This document shows, piece by piece, positions 1-7,883 of a DNA stretch of 17,016 bases (position 1 is its first letter; each line of letters starts with the position of its first letter). The translations under genes were made by a program, and so were the position numbers. The stretch is from an uncultured Collinsella sp. (GTDB lineage: Bacteria; Actinomycetota; Coriobacteriia; Coriobacteriales; Coriobacteriaceae), in contig CABSMZ010000021.1 in the NCBI GenBank assembly GCA_902478875.1, forward strand, positions 1-17,016, read 5' to 3'. The notes beneath the pieces are model-generated. The model was not told the DNA's origin and did no database searches. It saw nothing but the letters and a program-made list of their open reading frames with translations.

Positions 1-14
1 TGTATAAGAGACAG
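1..14. other. Tn5/Nextera mosaic-end adapter remnant (artefact)
   Basis: The bases TGTATAAGAGACAG are the 3' end of the 19-bp Tn5 mosaic end used in tagmentation libraries. They are at the very first base of the window, as expected of an untrimmed read at a contig end. Biological sequence starts at base 15. Codons read through this stretch in the leftmost gene should be ignored. Confidence 0.95.
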
Positions 15-653
15 GGTCTTCATACCGGAATCGAGCTGGGAGATCGCGCTCAGCGCGAACGTGCCGGTTCCGGCGAACAGGAAGGCCGCGCCGATGTAGA
101 GTCCCAGAGCGCCGATATGGGTGATGATGAGCGCCTTCATACCGGCCTTCTTGGCCTTGGGCGTCATGTAGTAGCTGATGAGGCCCCAGGAGCACACGCC
201 GGTGATCTCGAAGAAAACGAGCTGGCCGACGATGGTGGAGCTGTAGGCGAGACCGGCCATGGCGCCGATGAACGTGGAGAAGTACACGTAGAAGCGGCGA
301 CGGGGCGCGTCGGGATGCTCCTTGTTCTTATCGCTCATGTACGGGAACGAATAGATGACGACGAGCAGGCCGATAGCGACGAACGCGGGTGCGAGCAGCG
401 TGCTCATCCGGTCGAATATGAAGCCCATGACCAAGGTCTGGCCCATACTCGCCCAGGTTACATCGACCGCGTTCATGCCGTTTCCGGCAAACGTCGCGGC
501 CAAGCCAACGGAAGCGACCGTGGCGATGCCGCCGGCAAAGGCGCAGATCCATTTAGCGTAGGGACGCGGCAGCATGACGATGAGCAGGGAGCCCAGCATG
601 GGGACGGCGATCGCCACCATGGCAAAGAGGGACAAGCTCGATTCGATTGACAT
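15..653 (-). CDS. hyfD: HyfD-like membrane subunit of formate hydrogenlyase/hydrogenase-4, 3' end missing
   Basis: This gene is cut off by the contig edge; 213 native residues are visible from ATG at 653. It is a NuoL/M/N-family antiporter-like integral membrane subunit, expected to help translocate ions in a membrane-bound hydrogenase. The visible part is mostly hydrophobic helices. A family-typical segment reads RRRFYVYFSTFIGAMAG, followed by QLVFFEITGVCSWGLISYY, where the Glu in the FEITG helix matches the conserved membrane glutamate of these proteins. It starts 16 bp after hyfC ends, with a purine-rich GGGAGAA ribosome site. Its place after hyfB and hyfC matches hyfD in the E. coli hyf order. 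HyfF, also NuoL-like, is the main alternative because the C-terminal half is not visible. The family call is firm; the exact subunit name is less so. Confidence 0.7.
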
Positions 654-669
654 AGTTTCTCCCTTCTCC

Positions 670-1593
670 CTACACGCCTACGACGACGAAGACGAACGCG
701 AGGACCGCGATGCCGACGACGGCCCAGGTCTGGTTACCGAGCACCTTGAAGCGCGAACGGGAAACGGAGTTCTCGAGCACGCCGCAGACAACGAAATCGA
801 CCAGGCACTTGACAAGGAAGACGACGGCGCCCACGAGAGCGGTGACGCCGATGGTCGCGGGCTCTCCCCAGGGGATGAAGATGGAGGTGAACCAAGCGAC
901 GACCACGACCTGCTTCATGCCCATGGCGAGCTTCATCATGGCCAGGGACGGGCCGGAGAGCTCGGCGAGCGGGCCCTCCTGGAGCTCCTGCTCGGCTTCG
1001 GCCTGATCGAACGGAAGCTTGCCGAGCTCCATATAGCAGGCGGCCGCGAAGGCGACGCCGGCGAGGATGACGGCGACGACGCTCGAGACGTTGCCCGTAA
1101 CGATGTGCTGACCCATGGTCGCAATGTCCGTGGAGCCGCACACGATGGCGACGGTAAACAGCGCGATGAGCATGGACGGCTCGATGAGCACGCTCATGAG
1201 GAGCTCGCGGATACCGCCGAAGCCCGCGTAGGCGTTGGAGGAATCCACGCCGGACAGCGCGAAGAAGAAGCGGGACAGCGCGAGCGCGTACATGATGGTG
1301 ATGGCGTCACCAAAGACGGGCATGGGGCTCTCGAGCGTGAACATGGGCAGGCCCATGGCGAGCATGAACGACACCGCGAGGAACAGCGGCGGCATGATGC
1401 GCAGCACGAAGCTCGAGTCGGAACTCACGGACTCGGGACGCGCCATGAGCTTCGCGAGGTCCCGGTAATCCTGAAGGATGGACGGACCGCGGCGATTGTG
1501 CATCTTCGCGCGAATCACACGGGCGAGGCCGGAGAAGAAGGGCGCGACCAGCATGACCACGAGGCCCTGCGCTATCGCAAGAACGATGTTCAT
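670..1593 (-). CDS. hyfC: HyfC/HycD-like membrane anchor subunit (NuoH family)
   Basis: This is a 307-residue membrane protein, close to the usual family size (HycD about 307, HyfC about 322). NuoH-type subunits form the membrane base that contacts the hydrogenase peripheral arm and start the ion-translocation path. The N-terminal helix is followed by the charged loop HNRRGPSILQDYRDLAKL (around residues 32-49), a hallmark of the NuoH/HycD family. An acidic loop, GKLPFDQAEAEQELQEGP, sits around residues 192-209 and matches the conserved cytoplasmic loop near the quinone-like cavity. About eight hydrophobic helices are visible. The start lies 17 bp after hyfB, behind GAGAGGGGAGAGG. Short gaps on both sides show co-transcription with hyfB and hyfD. 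Confidence 0.88.
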   Translation of the reverse strand: MNIVLAIAQGLVVMLVAPFFSGLARVIRAKMHNRRGPSILQDYRDLAKLMARPESVSSDSSFVLRIMPPLFLAVSFMLAMGLPMFTLESPMPVFGDAITIMYALALSRFFFALSGVDSSNAYAGFGGIRELLMSVLIEPSMLIALFTVAIVCGSTDIATMGQHIVTGNVSSVVAVILAGVAFAAACYMELGKLPFDQAEAEQELQEGPLAELSGPSLAMMKLAMGMKQVVVVAWFTSIFIPWGEPATIGVTALVGAVVFLVKCLVDFVVCGVLENSVSRSRFKVLGNQTWAVVGIAVLAFVFVVVGV

Positions 1594-1610
1594 AATATCC
1601 TCTCCCCTCT

Positions 1611-3629
1611 CTAGACCATGACCACGGCGAGCACGAGGAAGACCACGAGCGCCGCGACGATGTAGCAGATGTATACGGAGTAGTTGCCGCCCTCGATCTT
1701 GGAGGCGAGGCCGGCCAGCTTATCGGCACCCTCGCTCGGTGCATCGACCAGGAAGCGGTCGGGCAGGGGCTCAACGCCCTGGGCGACACCGGTGAGCTTC
1801 TGGAACACGTGCGCGATGGACCAGCAGATCTTGGTGCATACCTCGCGCAGGGTGTAGAGCGGGCCCATGAAGAGCTCTACGTCTGACGCGAAGCTCGTGG
1901 CGACGACGGGCATGTGCTCGTTGGGCTCGTAGCCGCACGCCCAAGGGTCGGTCTTCTTAGCGGGGGCCTTGGTGCCGAGGCAGGACCTCAACACGAACGC
2001 GAGGCCGGTGAGGACCACGAGCGCGATGGCGATCGCGGGGGTGGAGGTGACGGCACCGGAAATCTCGTTCACCAGAGACACGCCCGAGGTGGCTGTGATG
2101 GCAGAGCCGGCAAGCACGCTCTGGGCGACGTCGCCCAGAACCGGGGCGATGACGGGAGAGCCGATTCCCAGCACCACGCAGATGGCCGCGAGGAGCATCT
2201 GCGAGAACAACATCGGAGCCGGGGACTCCTTGGCGTTCGCGGCCTCCTGGGAACGAGGGCTGCTCGCGAACGAGACGCCGTAGGCCTTCACGAAGCACGT
2301 GACGGCCAGGGCACCGGTGATGGCGAGGGCGGCCGCGGAGGCGACGGCGAACACCATGACGACCGGGTCGGAGAGCGTCGAGATGTTGAACAGGGACTGG
2401 TAGGTGAACCACTCGGAAACGAAGCCGTTGAGCGGCGGGATAGCCGAGATGGCAAGGGCACCGATGAGGAAGCAGACGGCCGTGACCGGCATACGGCGGA
2501 ACAGGCCGCCCATCTTCTCCATGTTGCGCGTACCCGTGGCATAGAGCAGGGAGCCCGCGCCGAGGAACAGCTCGCCCTTGAACATGGCGTGGTTGAGCGT
2601 GTGGTAGAGGGCGGCCATGAGCGCGATCGTCGCGATGACGTCGTTGCCCAGGGCGTGCGCCGTCATGGACGCGCCGACACCGAGCAAGATGATGCCGATG
2701 TTCTCGACGGAGTGGTAGGCCAGCAGGCGCTTAATGTCGTGCTCGTGGAGGGCGTAGACGACGCCCAGGACCGACGAGATGGATCCGAAGACCAGGACCA
2801 TGAGGCCCCACCAGAGCTGGACGCCCGAACCCGCGAGCAGGTCGAGACCGACCTTGAGGATTCCCAGGATGCCGATCTTGATCATGCCGCCGGACATGAG
2901 GGCGGACACGTTGGACGGCGCCTCGGGGTGCGCCTGGGGCAGCCAGGAGTGCAGCGGGATGATACCGGCCTTTGCGCCGAATCCGAAGAACGCGAGGACG
3001 AAGCACGCGGAGGAGACGGCGGGTCCAAAGTCATGCGTACGGAAATCACTGAAGCTGAAGGAACCGCCCACGCCGTTGGTCATGAGCAGGAAGCTCGCCA
3101 TGATAAGGACAAAGCCCACGTGCGCGATGACGAAGTAGAGCCAACCGCCCCTAATGGAGTTCTTGTTCTCCTCGATAACGACAAGGAAGTAGCTCGTAAG
3201 GGACATGAGCTCAAAGGCGACCAGGAACCAGAACACGTTGTCGGCGGTGATGACGAGCATCATCGAGGCGACGAAGGTGTTCATGAAGAAACCGGCGCGC
3301 CCGACCTTGCCCGGGTACTCATCGAAGTAGGACAGACCGTAGATGAAGCCCGCAAAGGCGAGGATTGAGATGAGGACCACGATCAGGCCCGCAAGGCCGT
3401 TGAGCAAGAGCTCGAGACGGGCGAACGGGAAAAAGAAGACCGTGTTGAGGGACGAAACGTCGCCAAGCACGGCCTCGAGGCCCGCGATGAACGACAGCAC
3501 GGCCGCGACGGCGCCGATCAGGCAGCCGGCGGTCTTGGCGGCGTTATCGGCCTTGATCAGCAGAACCGAGGCGAGCGCACCGATGCACGAGACGGCAAGC
3601 GATGCGATAAACAGCGTCATGCTATCCAT
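1611..3629 (-). CDS. hyfB: HyfB/HycC-like proton-translocating subunit (NuoL/M/N family)
   Basis: The protein is 672 residues long, the same length I recall for E. coli HyfB. It is a polytopic antiporter-like subunit of formate hydrogenlyase or hydrogenase 4, in the cytoplasmic membrane. The middle holds the family signature IIPLHSWLPQAHPEAPSNV followed by SALMSGGMIKIGI, and further upstream VAFELMSLTSYFLV carries the conserved membrane Glu. A soluble-looking stretch (SSPRSQEAANAKESPAP) interrupts the helices around residue 460, and a C-terminal anchor helix ends in VFLVLAVVMV. The start ATG overlaps the end of hyfA by 8 bases, so translation is probably coupled. The stop is 17 bp before hyfC. 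HycC would be the equivalent name in the hyc system. Confidence 0.88.
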   Translation of the reverse strand: MDSMTLFIASLAVSCIGALASVLLIKADNAAKTAGCLIGAVAAVLSFIAGLEAVLGDVSSLNTVFFFPFARLELLLNGLAGLIVVLISILAFAGFIYGLSYFDEYPGKVGRAGFFMNTFVASMMLVITADNVFWFLVAFELMSLTSYFLVVIEENKNSIRGGWLYFVIAHVGFVLIMASFLLMTNGVGGSFSFSDFRTHDFGPAVSSACFVLAFFGFGAKAGIIPLHSWLPQAHPEAPSNVSALMSGGMIKIGILGILKVGLDLLAGSGVQLWWGLMVLVFGSISSVLGVVYALHEHDIKRLLAYHSVENIGIILLGVGASMTAHALGNDVIATIALMAALYHTLNHAMFKGELFLGAGSLLYATGTRNMEKMGGLFRRMPVTAVCFLIGALAISAIPPLNGFVSEWFTYQSLFNISTLSDPVVMVFAVASAAALAITGALAVTCFVKAYGVSFASSPRSQEAANAKESPAPMLFSQMLLAAICVVLGIGSPVIAPVLGDVAQSVLAGSAITATSGVSLVNEISGAVTSTPAIAIALVVLTGLAFVLRSCLGTKAPAKKTDPWACGYEPNEHMPVVATSFASDVELFMGPLYTLREVCTKICWSIAHVFQKLTGVAQGVEPLPDRFLVDAPSEGADKLAGLASKIEGGNYSVYICYIVAALVVFLVLAVVMV

Positions 3630-4239
3630 TGTTTACGCTCCCTTCTGCTTTCTCGGACAGGCCCTGGGCCACAGCGGTAACGTCGACGACTGGACCGTTT
3701 TCGATCGAGCGCAGGCGCTTGGCCTCGTCGAGCTCGCGATCGGCCGCGCCGCCCATGACGGTCAGTGCCTTGGTGGGGCACGCCGCCACACAATGCGGGC
3801 CGTCCGGATCGAAGGCACACAGGTCGCACTTGACGGCGCAGGTGTACTGGCCGGGAGCCCACGTAAGCAAGCTGCTCAGGGACTTAGGATACGAAGGCGT
3901 CGGGTCGCACATGCCTGCGACACCGGCGATAGACGTGCCATCGGGATGGATGGCTCCGAAGGGGCACGCGATGGCGCACAGCCTGCACCCGATGCACTCC
4001 TGCTCCTTGACGTGGATGCGGTCGCCATCGTGCTCGATGGCATTCACCGGGCAAACCTCGGCGCAGGGGGCACCCTCGCAATGGTGGCAGGCAAGGGCGG
4101 CCGAAATACCGCCGGTCTTCACGAGCGCCAGACGCGGCGTATCCTGAAGACCCTGCATCCGGTGGGCGTCGGCACAGGCGGACTGGCATGTTCCGCAGCC
4201 GATGCACCTCTCCGGGTTGATGTCGATGAAGCGGTTCAT
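3622..4239 (-). CDS. hyfA: HyfA/HycB-like 4x[4Fe-4S] ferredoxin subunit
   Basis: This 205-residue electron-transfer subunit matches the usual HyfA/HycB length. It should carry electrons from formate dehydrogenase H to the hydrogenase module. Four cysteine clusters are visible: CIGCGTCQSAC (residues 12-22), CHHCEGAPCAEVCP, CIGCRLCAIACP and CDLC...CVAACP. I chose the ATG at 4239 because AGGAAG lies 5 bases upstream; a GTG two codons earlier would leave no spacer. The 3' end overlaps hyfB by 8 bases. An insertion of about 25 residues between the third and fourth clusters (DPTPSYPKSLSSLLTWAPG) distinguishes it from the HydN-like ferredoxin upstream. It is the first gene after the hairpin at 4262-4296. 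Confidence 0.85.
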   Translation of the reverse strand: MNRFIDINPERCIGCGTCQSACADAHRMQGLQDTPRLALVKTGGISAALACHHCEGAPCAEVCPVNAIEHDGDRIHVKEQECIGCRLCAIACPFGAIHPDGTSIAGVAGMCDPTPSYPKSLSSLLTWAPGQYTCAVKCDLCAFDPDGPHCVAACPTKALTVMGGAADRELDEAKRLRSIENGPVVDVTAVAQGLSEKAEGSVNNG

Positions 4240-4261
4240 CCCCACTTCCTTTCAAAATAAC

Positions 4262-4296
4262 GGGCCGGGCTCCCGAACGTACGGGACGCCCGGCCC
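4262..4296 (-). terminator. GC-rich hairpin between fdhF and hyfA (partial terminator or attenuator)
   Basis: GGGCCGGGC (4262-4270) pairs with GCCCGGCCC (4288-4296), and TCCCG (4271-4275) with CGGGA (4282-4286), leaving one bulged base and a 6-base loop. On the minus strand it follows the fdhF stop by about 20 bases and is followed by GUUAUUUUG, a weak U-tract, then the hyfA ribosome site. It could end part of the transcription, stabilise an RNA end, or act as an attenuator. The poor U-tract argues against full termination. Confidence 0.5.
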
Positions 4297-4317
4297 AAAA
4301 AGCCAACGAGAACGGAA

Positions 4318-6540
4318 CTACACGATTTGATTCACGTGCGTCTCGTCGTCGAACTTGGCGGCGCCGGGCTCAACGTCCTGGGGAGCGGCGGCGTCAACCA
4401 GAGCCTGCTTGAGCTCGGTGTACTGACGCTCCACCTCGCCCTCTGCCCAAACCTGGTCGGCAATGGCGTCGACCTGGCAGGCGGAGAACTTGTCCTCGGG
4501 CGTATGCGAGACCGGGTCGACCTTGTGAATGGTCAGCTCGTTGCACTTGCCGATCCACCACTGGTAGGTCATGTAGACCGTGCCCTTGTTGATGCGGTCG
4601 CTCACGTCGGCGCGGCTGTATACCTGGCCGCGGCGGCTATGAATCGAGACGATGTCGCCATTCTTGATGCCGCGTGCCTCGGCGTCCGCGGGATTCATGC
4701 GGACAAAGCCGGGTTCGTCGGCAAGCAGCGCCAGCGTCTTGCAGTTGCCGGTCATCGAGCGGCAGCTGTAGTGGCCGACCTCGCGGACGGTGCACAGGAT
4801 GAGCGGGTACTCATCGTCGGGAAGCTCGGAGGGCGCCTCCCAGTCGTGCGCCATCAGGTTGGCGCGGCCGTCCTTGGTGGTGAACTTGCCACCAGCGAAC
4901 ATGTCGGGCGTACCGTGGTCGTTCACATCGGTGCTCTTAACGGGCCACTGGGCGTAGCCGCCCTCGGGAGCCATCTTCTCGTAGGTCGCGCCCACAAAGT
5001 TGGGGCACAGGCTAATGCACTCGTTCCAGATCTGCTCGGTGTTGTCGTAGTGCATGGGATAGCCCATGCGCGTAGACAGGTCCGCGAAGATCTCCCAGTC
5101 GTGGCGGCACTCGCCCTTGGGCGGAACGGCCGCGTCAAAGTGCTGGAAGCTACGGTCGGATGCGGTAAAGACACCCTCGTGCTCGCCCCAAGAGGTGGCA
5201 GGCAGGATGACGTCAGCGAGCATGGTCGTCTGCGTCATAAAGATGTCCTGGCAAATGAACAGATCCAGCTCGGAGAGCGTCTTGCGCATGCCGGCCGAAT
5301 CGGGCTCGGTCTGCACCGGGTCCTCGCCGTAGTTGTAGAAGCAGTGCACCTTGCCCTCGTCGACCAGGTGGCCCAGGTCGGTGAGCTTGTAGCCCTCCTC
5401 GAGCGGGAGCTTTTCCTCGGGCACGCCCCAAGCCTTGGCAAACTTGGCACGCACAGCCGGGTCGGTGACTTTCTGGTAGCCAGGGTACAGGTTGGGCAGC
5501 ATGCCCATATCGCAGGAGCCCTGGACGTTGTTCTGACCGCGCACGGGCGCGAGGCCGGAATTGGGTTTGCCGATCTGGCCGGCAACGCAGGCGATGGAGG
5601 CGATGGTGTGCACCGTCTTCAGGTTCTGCTTCTGCTGGCATACGCCCATGCCCCAGCCAATGATGGCAGAGGGCTTCGCCGTGGCGTACATCTCGGCAGC
5701 TTGGTGGATCAACGCGGGCTCGACACCCGTGATGTCCTGTACGGATTCGGGAGTGTAGTTCTTGATGGTCTCCCACCACTCGTCAAAGCCGTTCGTGTGC
5801 TCGGCGACGAATTCCTTGTCGTAGAGGCCATCGTTGACCAAGCAGTTGGCAAAGGCGTTGAGGAACGCGACGTTGCAACCGTTCTTGATCGGAAGGTAGA
5901 GATCGGCGATACGCGCGGTTTCGATATGGCGCGGATCGGCGACGATGATCTTGCAACCCTTTTCTTTGGCTCGCACGATACGCCTTGCGACGATGGGGTG
6001 CGAATCGGCAGGGTTATAGCCGAAGAGGAAAATGCAGCCCGCATCCTCCATACCGGGGATGGAGCATGACATGCAACCTGAACCAACCGTGTCCATCAGA
6101 CCGAGGACAGTAGGGCCGTGTCAAGTACGGGCGCAGTTGTCCACGCTGTGGGTGCCGATGCACGCACGCGTAAACTTCTGCATGACGTAGTTCGCCTCAT
6201 TGCCGCCGCCTCGCGAAGAGCCGGTGGTCATGACAGCGTTAGGACCATATTCGTCAATTATGGCCTGCATCTTAGATGCGGTGAAATCCAGTGCCTCGTC
6301 CCAGCTTACGCGCTCAAGATCCGCGCCCTTAGAGCGGCGGATCATCGGGTGCAGTACGCGAGGAGTCAAGATCTTGGTGTCGTTGATGAAGTCGTAGCCG
6401 CTCATGCCTTTGAGGCACAGCTCGCTCTGGTTGGTGATGCCGTTGAGCGGTTCGGTACCCACGACCTGGCCGTTTTGGACCAAGAGGTTAAACTGGCAAC
6501 CGGCGCCGCAGTACGGGCAGATCACTTTATGCTTCTCCAT
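4318..6540 (-). CDS. fdhF: Formate dehydrogenase H, selenocysteine-containing
   Basis: FdhF is a molybdenum bis-MGD enzyme that oxidises formate to CO2 and passes electrons to ferredoxin subunits. The reading frame is 740 residues with one in-frame UGA at 6121-6123, which is residue 140 and reads VDNCART-Sec-HGPTVLG; Sec140 is the position I recall in E. coli FdhF. The N-terminal [4Fe-4S] ligands fall at Cys8, Cys11, Cys15 and Cys42, and the electron-relay Lys44 is present (CLKG). PVRGQNNVQGSCDMG carries the catalytic-site Arg, and REVGHYSCRSMTGN and YMTYQWWIGKCNELT are typical FdhF cofactor-binding motifs. A strong GGAAGGAGGG site supports the ATG at 6540. Gene callers that treat UGA as stop would split it into two pieces (stop at 6121; false start near 6075-6096). 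It lies 74 bp after hydN and before hyfA. Confidence 0.95.
6090..6123 (-). promoter_or_regulatory. Bacterial SECIS element with Sec UGA codon
   Basis: On the minus strand UGA (6123-6121) is followed 18 bases later by the apical GGUCU (6102-6098). UGUCC (6109-6105) and GGACA (6094-6090) form the stem, with an inner U-A and C-G pair and one unpaired U near the loop. The E. coli fdhF SECIS, as I recall it, has the same GGUCU loop, the same 18-base distance and a bulged U. SelB would bind here to deliver Sec-tRNA. Confidence 0.88.
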
Positions 6541-6614
6541 GACACCCTCCTTCCTTTCTCTGCTACCGAATGCTCGGTACTTATTTGACAATCATTGGGC
6601 CTGTCGCCCGACGC

Positions 6615-7133
6615 TTACGCCTCGTTTTCGATGGTGGCGCGGGCACGCTCGGCGGTCAGCTCCGCCAAACGCTCCTCGTCTACCAGGGTGAGGCCCTTGG
6701 TCGGGCACGCCTCGGCACACGCCGGACCGCCGGGACGGTCCACGCACAGGTCGCACTTGAGCACGAAGCTCTTAGTCTGCGAACCCACGCGAACGTCGCC
6801 CATCAAGACGGGGACCTGCGTGGTCGCCACGCTCACGGCGCCAAAGGGGCATGCCATGACGCAGCTCTTGCAGCCGATGCAGTTGTCCTCGTTGACGCCG
6901 ATGCGATGGTTCTTTGGATCAAAGAACAAGGCGCCCGTAGGACAGGCCTTCGCGCACGGGGCATCCTCGCAGTGATGGCAAGCCACCGGTGCGGAGATCT
7001 CGTACGTACGCGTCACGCGCAGGCGCGGCGCGGCGATGTTACCGGGGATGTCGTGCGCCTCGATACACGCCGCCATGCAGGTTTGACACCCAATGCAGCG
7101 CGAAGAATCGGCTACGACTCGCTTATTACCCAT
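6615..7133 (-). CDS. hydN: HydN-like 4x[4Fe-4S] electron-transfer protein
   Basis: The protein is 172 residues with four ferredoxin-type clusters: CIGCQTCMAAC (near residue 13), CHHCEDAPCAKACP, CIGCKSCVMACP and CDLC...CAEACP. Size, cluster order and the C-terminal stretch ERLAELTAERARAT resemble E. coli HydN, a formate dehydrogenase H partner. It probably takes electrons from FdhF, the next gene. ATG at 7133 is preceded by AGGAGGG at good spacing; the open frame upstream of it has no ribosome site and lacks ferredoxin character. It is the first gene of the operon visible here. HycB/HyfA or another DMSO-reductase-family beta subunit are the alternatives, and all imply the same electron-transfer role. 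Confidence 0.82.
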   Translation of the reverse strand: MGNKRVVADSSRCIGCQTCMAACIEAHDIPGNIAAPRLRVTRTYEISAPVACHHCEDAPCAKACPTGALFFDPKNHRIGVNEDNCIGCKSCVMACPFGAVSVATTQVPVLMGDVRVGSQTKSFVLKCDLCVDRPGGPACAEACPTKGLTLVDEERLAELTAERARATIENEA

Positions 7134-7284
7134 GTTGTTCACTCCCTCCTGAATCCCTTGCCGGAGAGACCCTGTCGACATTGACCCAAGCCGCCCGTGG
7201 CCTGGCATCGACGAATCGAATGCATGCGGCGAAACATGCACTCGGCAGAGTTTCTCCAACGATATACAGGTTAAATATACGCAG

Positions 7285-7336
7285 TTGCAGGGGGCAAACT
7301 TGAGCATAGGCCCTGCAATACGGGTGTATTGCAGGG
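7285..7336. promoter_or_regulatory. Inverted-repeat operator or attenuator upstream of hydN-fdhF
   Basis: CCCTGCAATAC (7311-7321) and GTATTGCAGGG (7326-7336) form a perfect 11-bp inverted repeat around GGGT. TTGCAGGG occurs at 7285-7292 and 7329-7336, and in reverse at 7311-7318, giving three copies in 52 bp. The block lies about 150-200 bp upstream of hydN and about 130 bp upstream of the antitoxin promoter. It could be a regulator binding site or an RNA hairpin; following bases GGUUUUGG make a poor terminator tail. I see no convincing hydN promoter: an AT-rich stretch at 7271-7280 offers a TATATT on the minus strand with no good -35. Nothing else stands out in 7134-7465. Confidence 0.55.
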
Positions 7337-7465
7337 GTTTTGGCAGGTTGGAATTATTCTCTAGAAGCTATAAAGGTGAGTGTATTACATGCGTACGCCT
7401 CAGAGATTTTTATGCGCTCTCATTTTGGATGTACTACGCTTGTATTCGTGTTTATGGTTATCAAC

Positions 7466-7493
7466 TTGAGTGAAATAAAGTAATCGTTATAAG
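7466..7493 (+). promoter_or_regulatory. Sigma-70-type promoter for the toxin-antitoxin pair
   Basis: TTGAGT (7466-7471) and TATAAG (7488-7493) are separated by 16 bp, giving a start near position 7500 and a leader of about 60 bases before the antitoxin. It fits housekeeping promoters and points the right way. Confidence 0.65.
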
Positions 7494-7559
7494 ATGCTCA
7501 AGTATCGGCACATGCCGCATTTGACCGACTATATTGCACGCTCATTAAGGGGGCCAGTG

Positions 7560-7883
7560 ATGTCATCGACTCAAAAAAGAGCCATCCTGCAGGTGCGCAT
7601 TCGCGAGGAAGACAAGCAGCATGCCGAGCATCTCTACGATGCCATGGGCACATCGCTCGCCGAGGCTGTCCGCTTATTTGTCGCGCAAAGCATTTTGATG
7701 CGCAAGCTCCCCTTTCAGCCGGTCGCCGTGCGCTCAAAGGACGGCACCGCCGCCTATGGATCGCTCAAAGCATATGGTGACCCCAATCGCCGCGCCGAGG
7801 AGCGCAATGCCTGGATTGAATACCTAGCCACAGAAAGTGATGAGTCGGTTTTGGGTCCCGAGGAAGTAGATATCCATGAGTAG
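7560..7883 (+). CDS. RelB/DinJ-type antitoxin of a type II toxin-antitoxin pair
   Basis: This 107-residue protein starts at the ATG at 7560, which follows AAGGGGG at 6 bases; an in-frame ATG 66 bp upstream lacks a ribosome site and sits at the promoter. Residues 8-52 look like a ribbon-helix-helix DNA-binding domain of RelB/DinJ type: a beta strand (RAILQVRI), then EEDKQHAEHLYDAMGTSLAEAVRLF and VAQSILMRKLPF. The acidic C-terminus (ATESDESVLGPEEVDIHE) would wrap the toxin. It overlaps the downstream PIN gene by 8 bases (ATGAGTAG), implying coupled translation. By analogy it represses its own promoter. Pairing of RelB-type antitoxin with a PIN partner is a mixed arrangement, so the toxin class comes from the neighbour, not from this protein. 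Confidence 0.8.
   Translation: MSSTQKRAILQVRIREEDKQHAEHLYDAMGTSLAEAVRLFVAQSILMRKLPFQPVAVRSKDGTAAYGSLKAYGDPNRRAEERNAWIEYLATESDESVLGPEEVDIHE

Noticed and set aside
574..3368. Long plus-strand open frames across hyfC and hyfB (346 and 484 codons)
   Set aside because: They are very rich in Asp, Glu, Gly, Arg and His, lack ribosome sites and lie opposite clear membrane proteins; long antisense frames are normal in GC-rich genes.
4327..6069. 580-codon plus-strand frame opposite fdhF
   Set aside because: No ribosome site or recognisable domain, and fully antisense to a certain gene.
6075..6096. Separate fdhF genes starting after the UGA
   Set aside because: The UGA is a selenocysteine codon with a SECIS; the ATG after it has no ribosome site and would remove the [4Fe-4S] domain.
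7285..7473. 62-codon open frame upstream of the antitoxin
   Set aside because: No ribosome site, overlaps the inverted repeat and the -35 box, and shows no domain.
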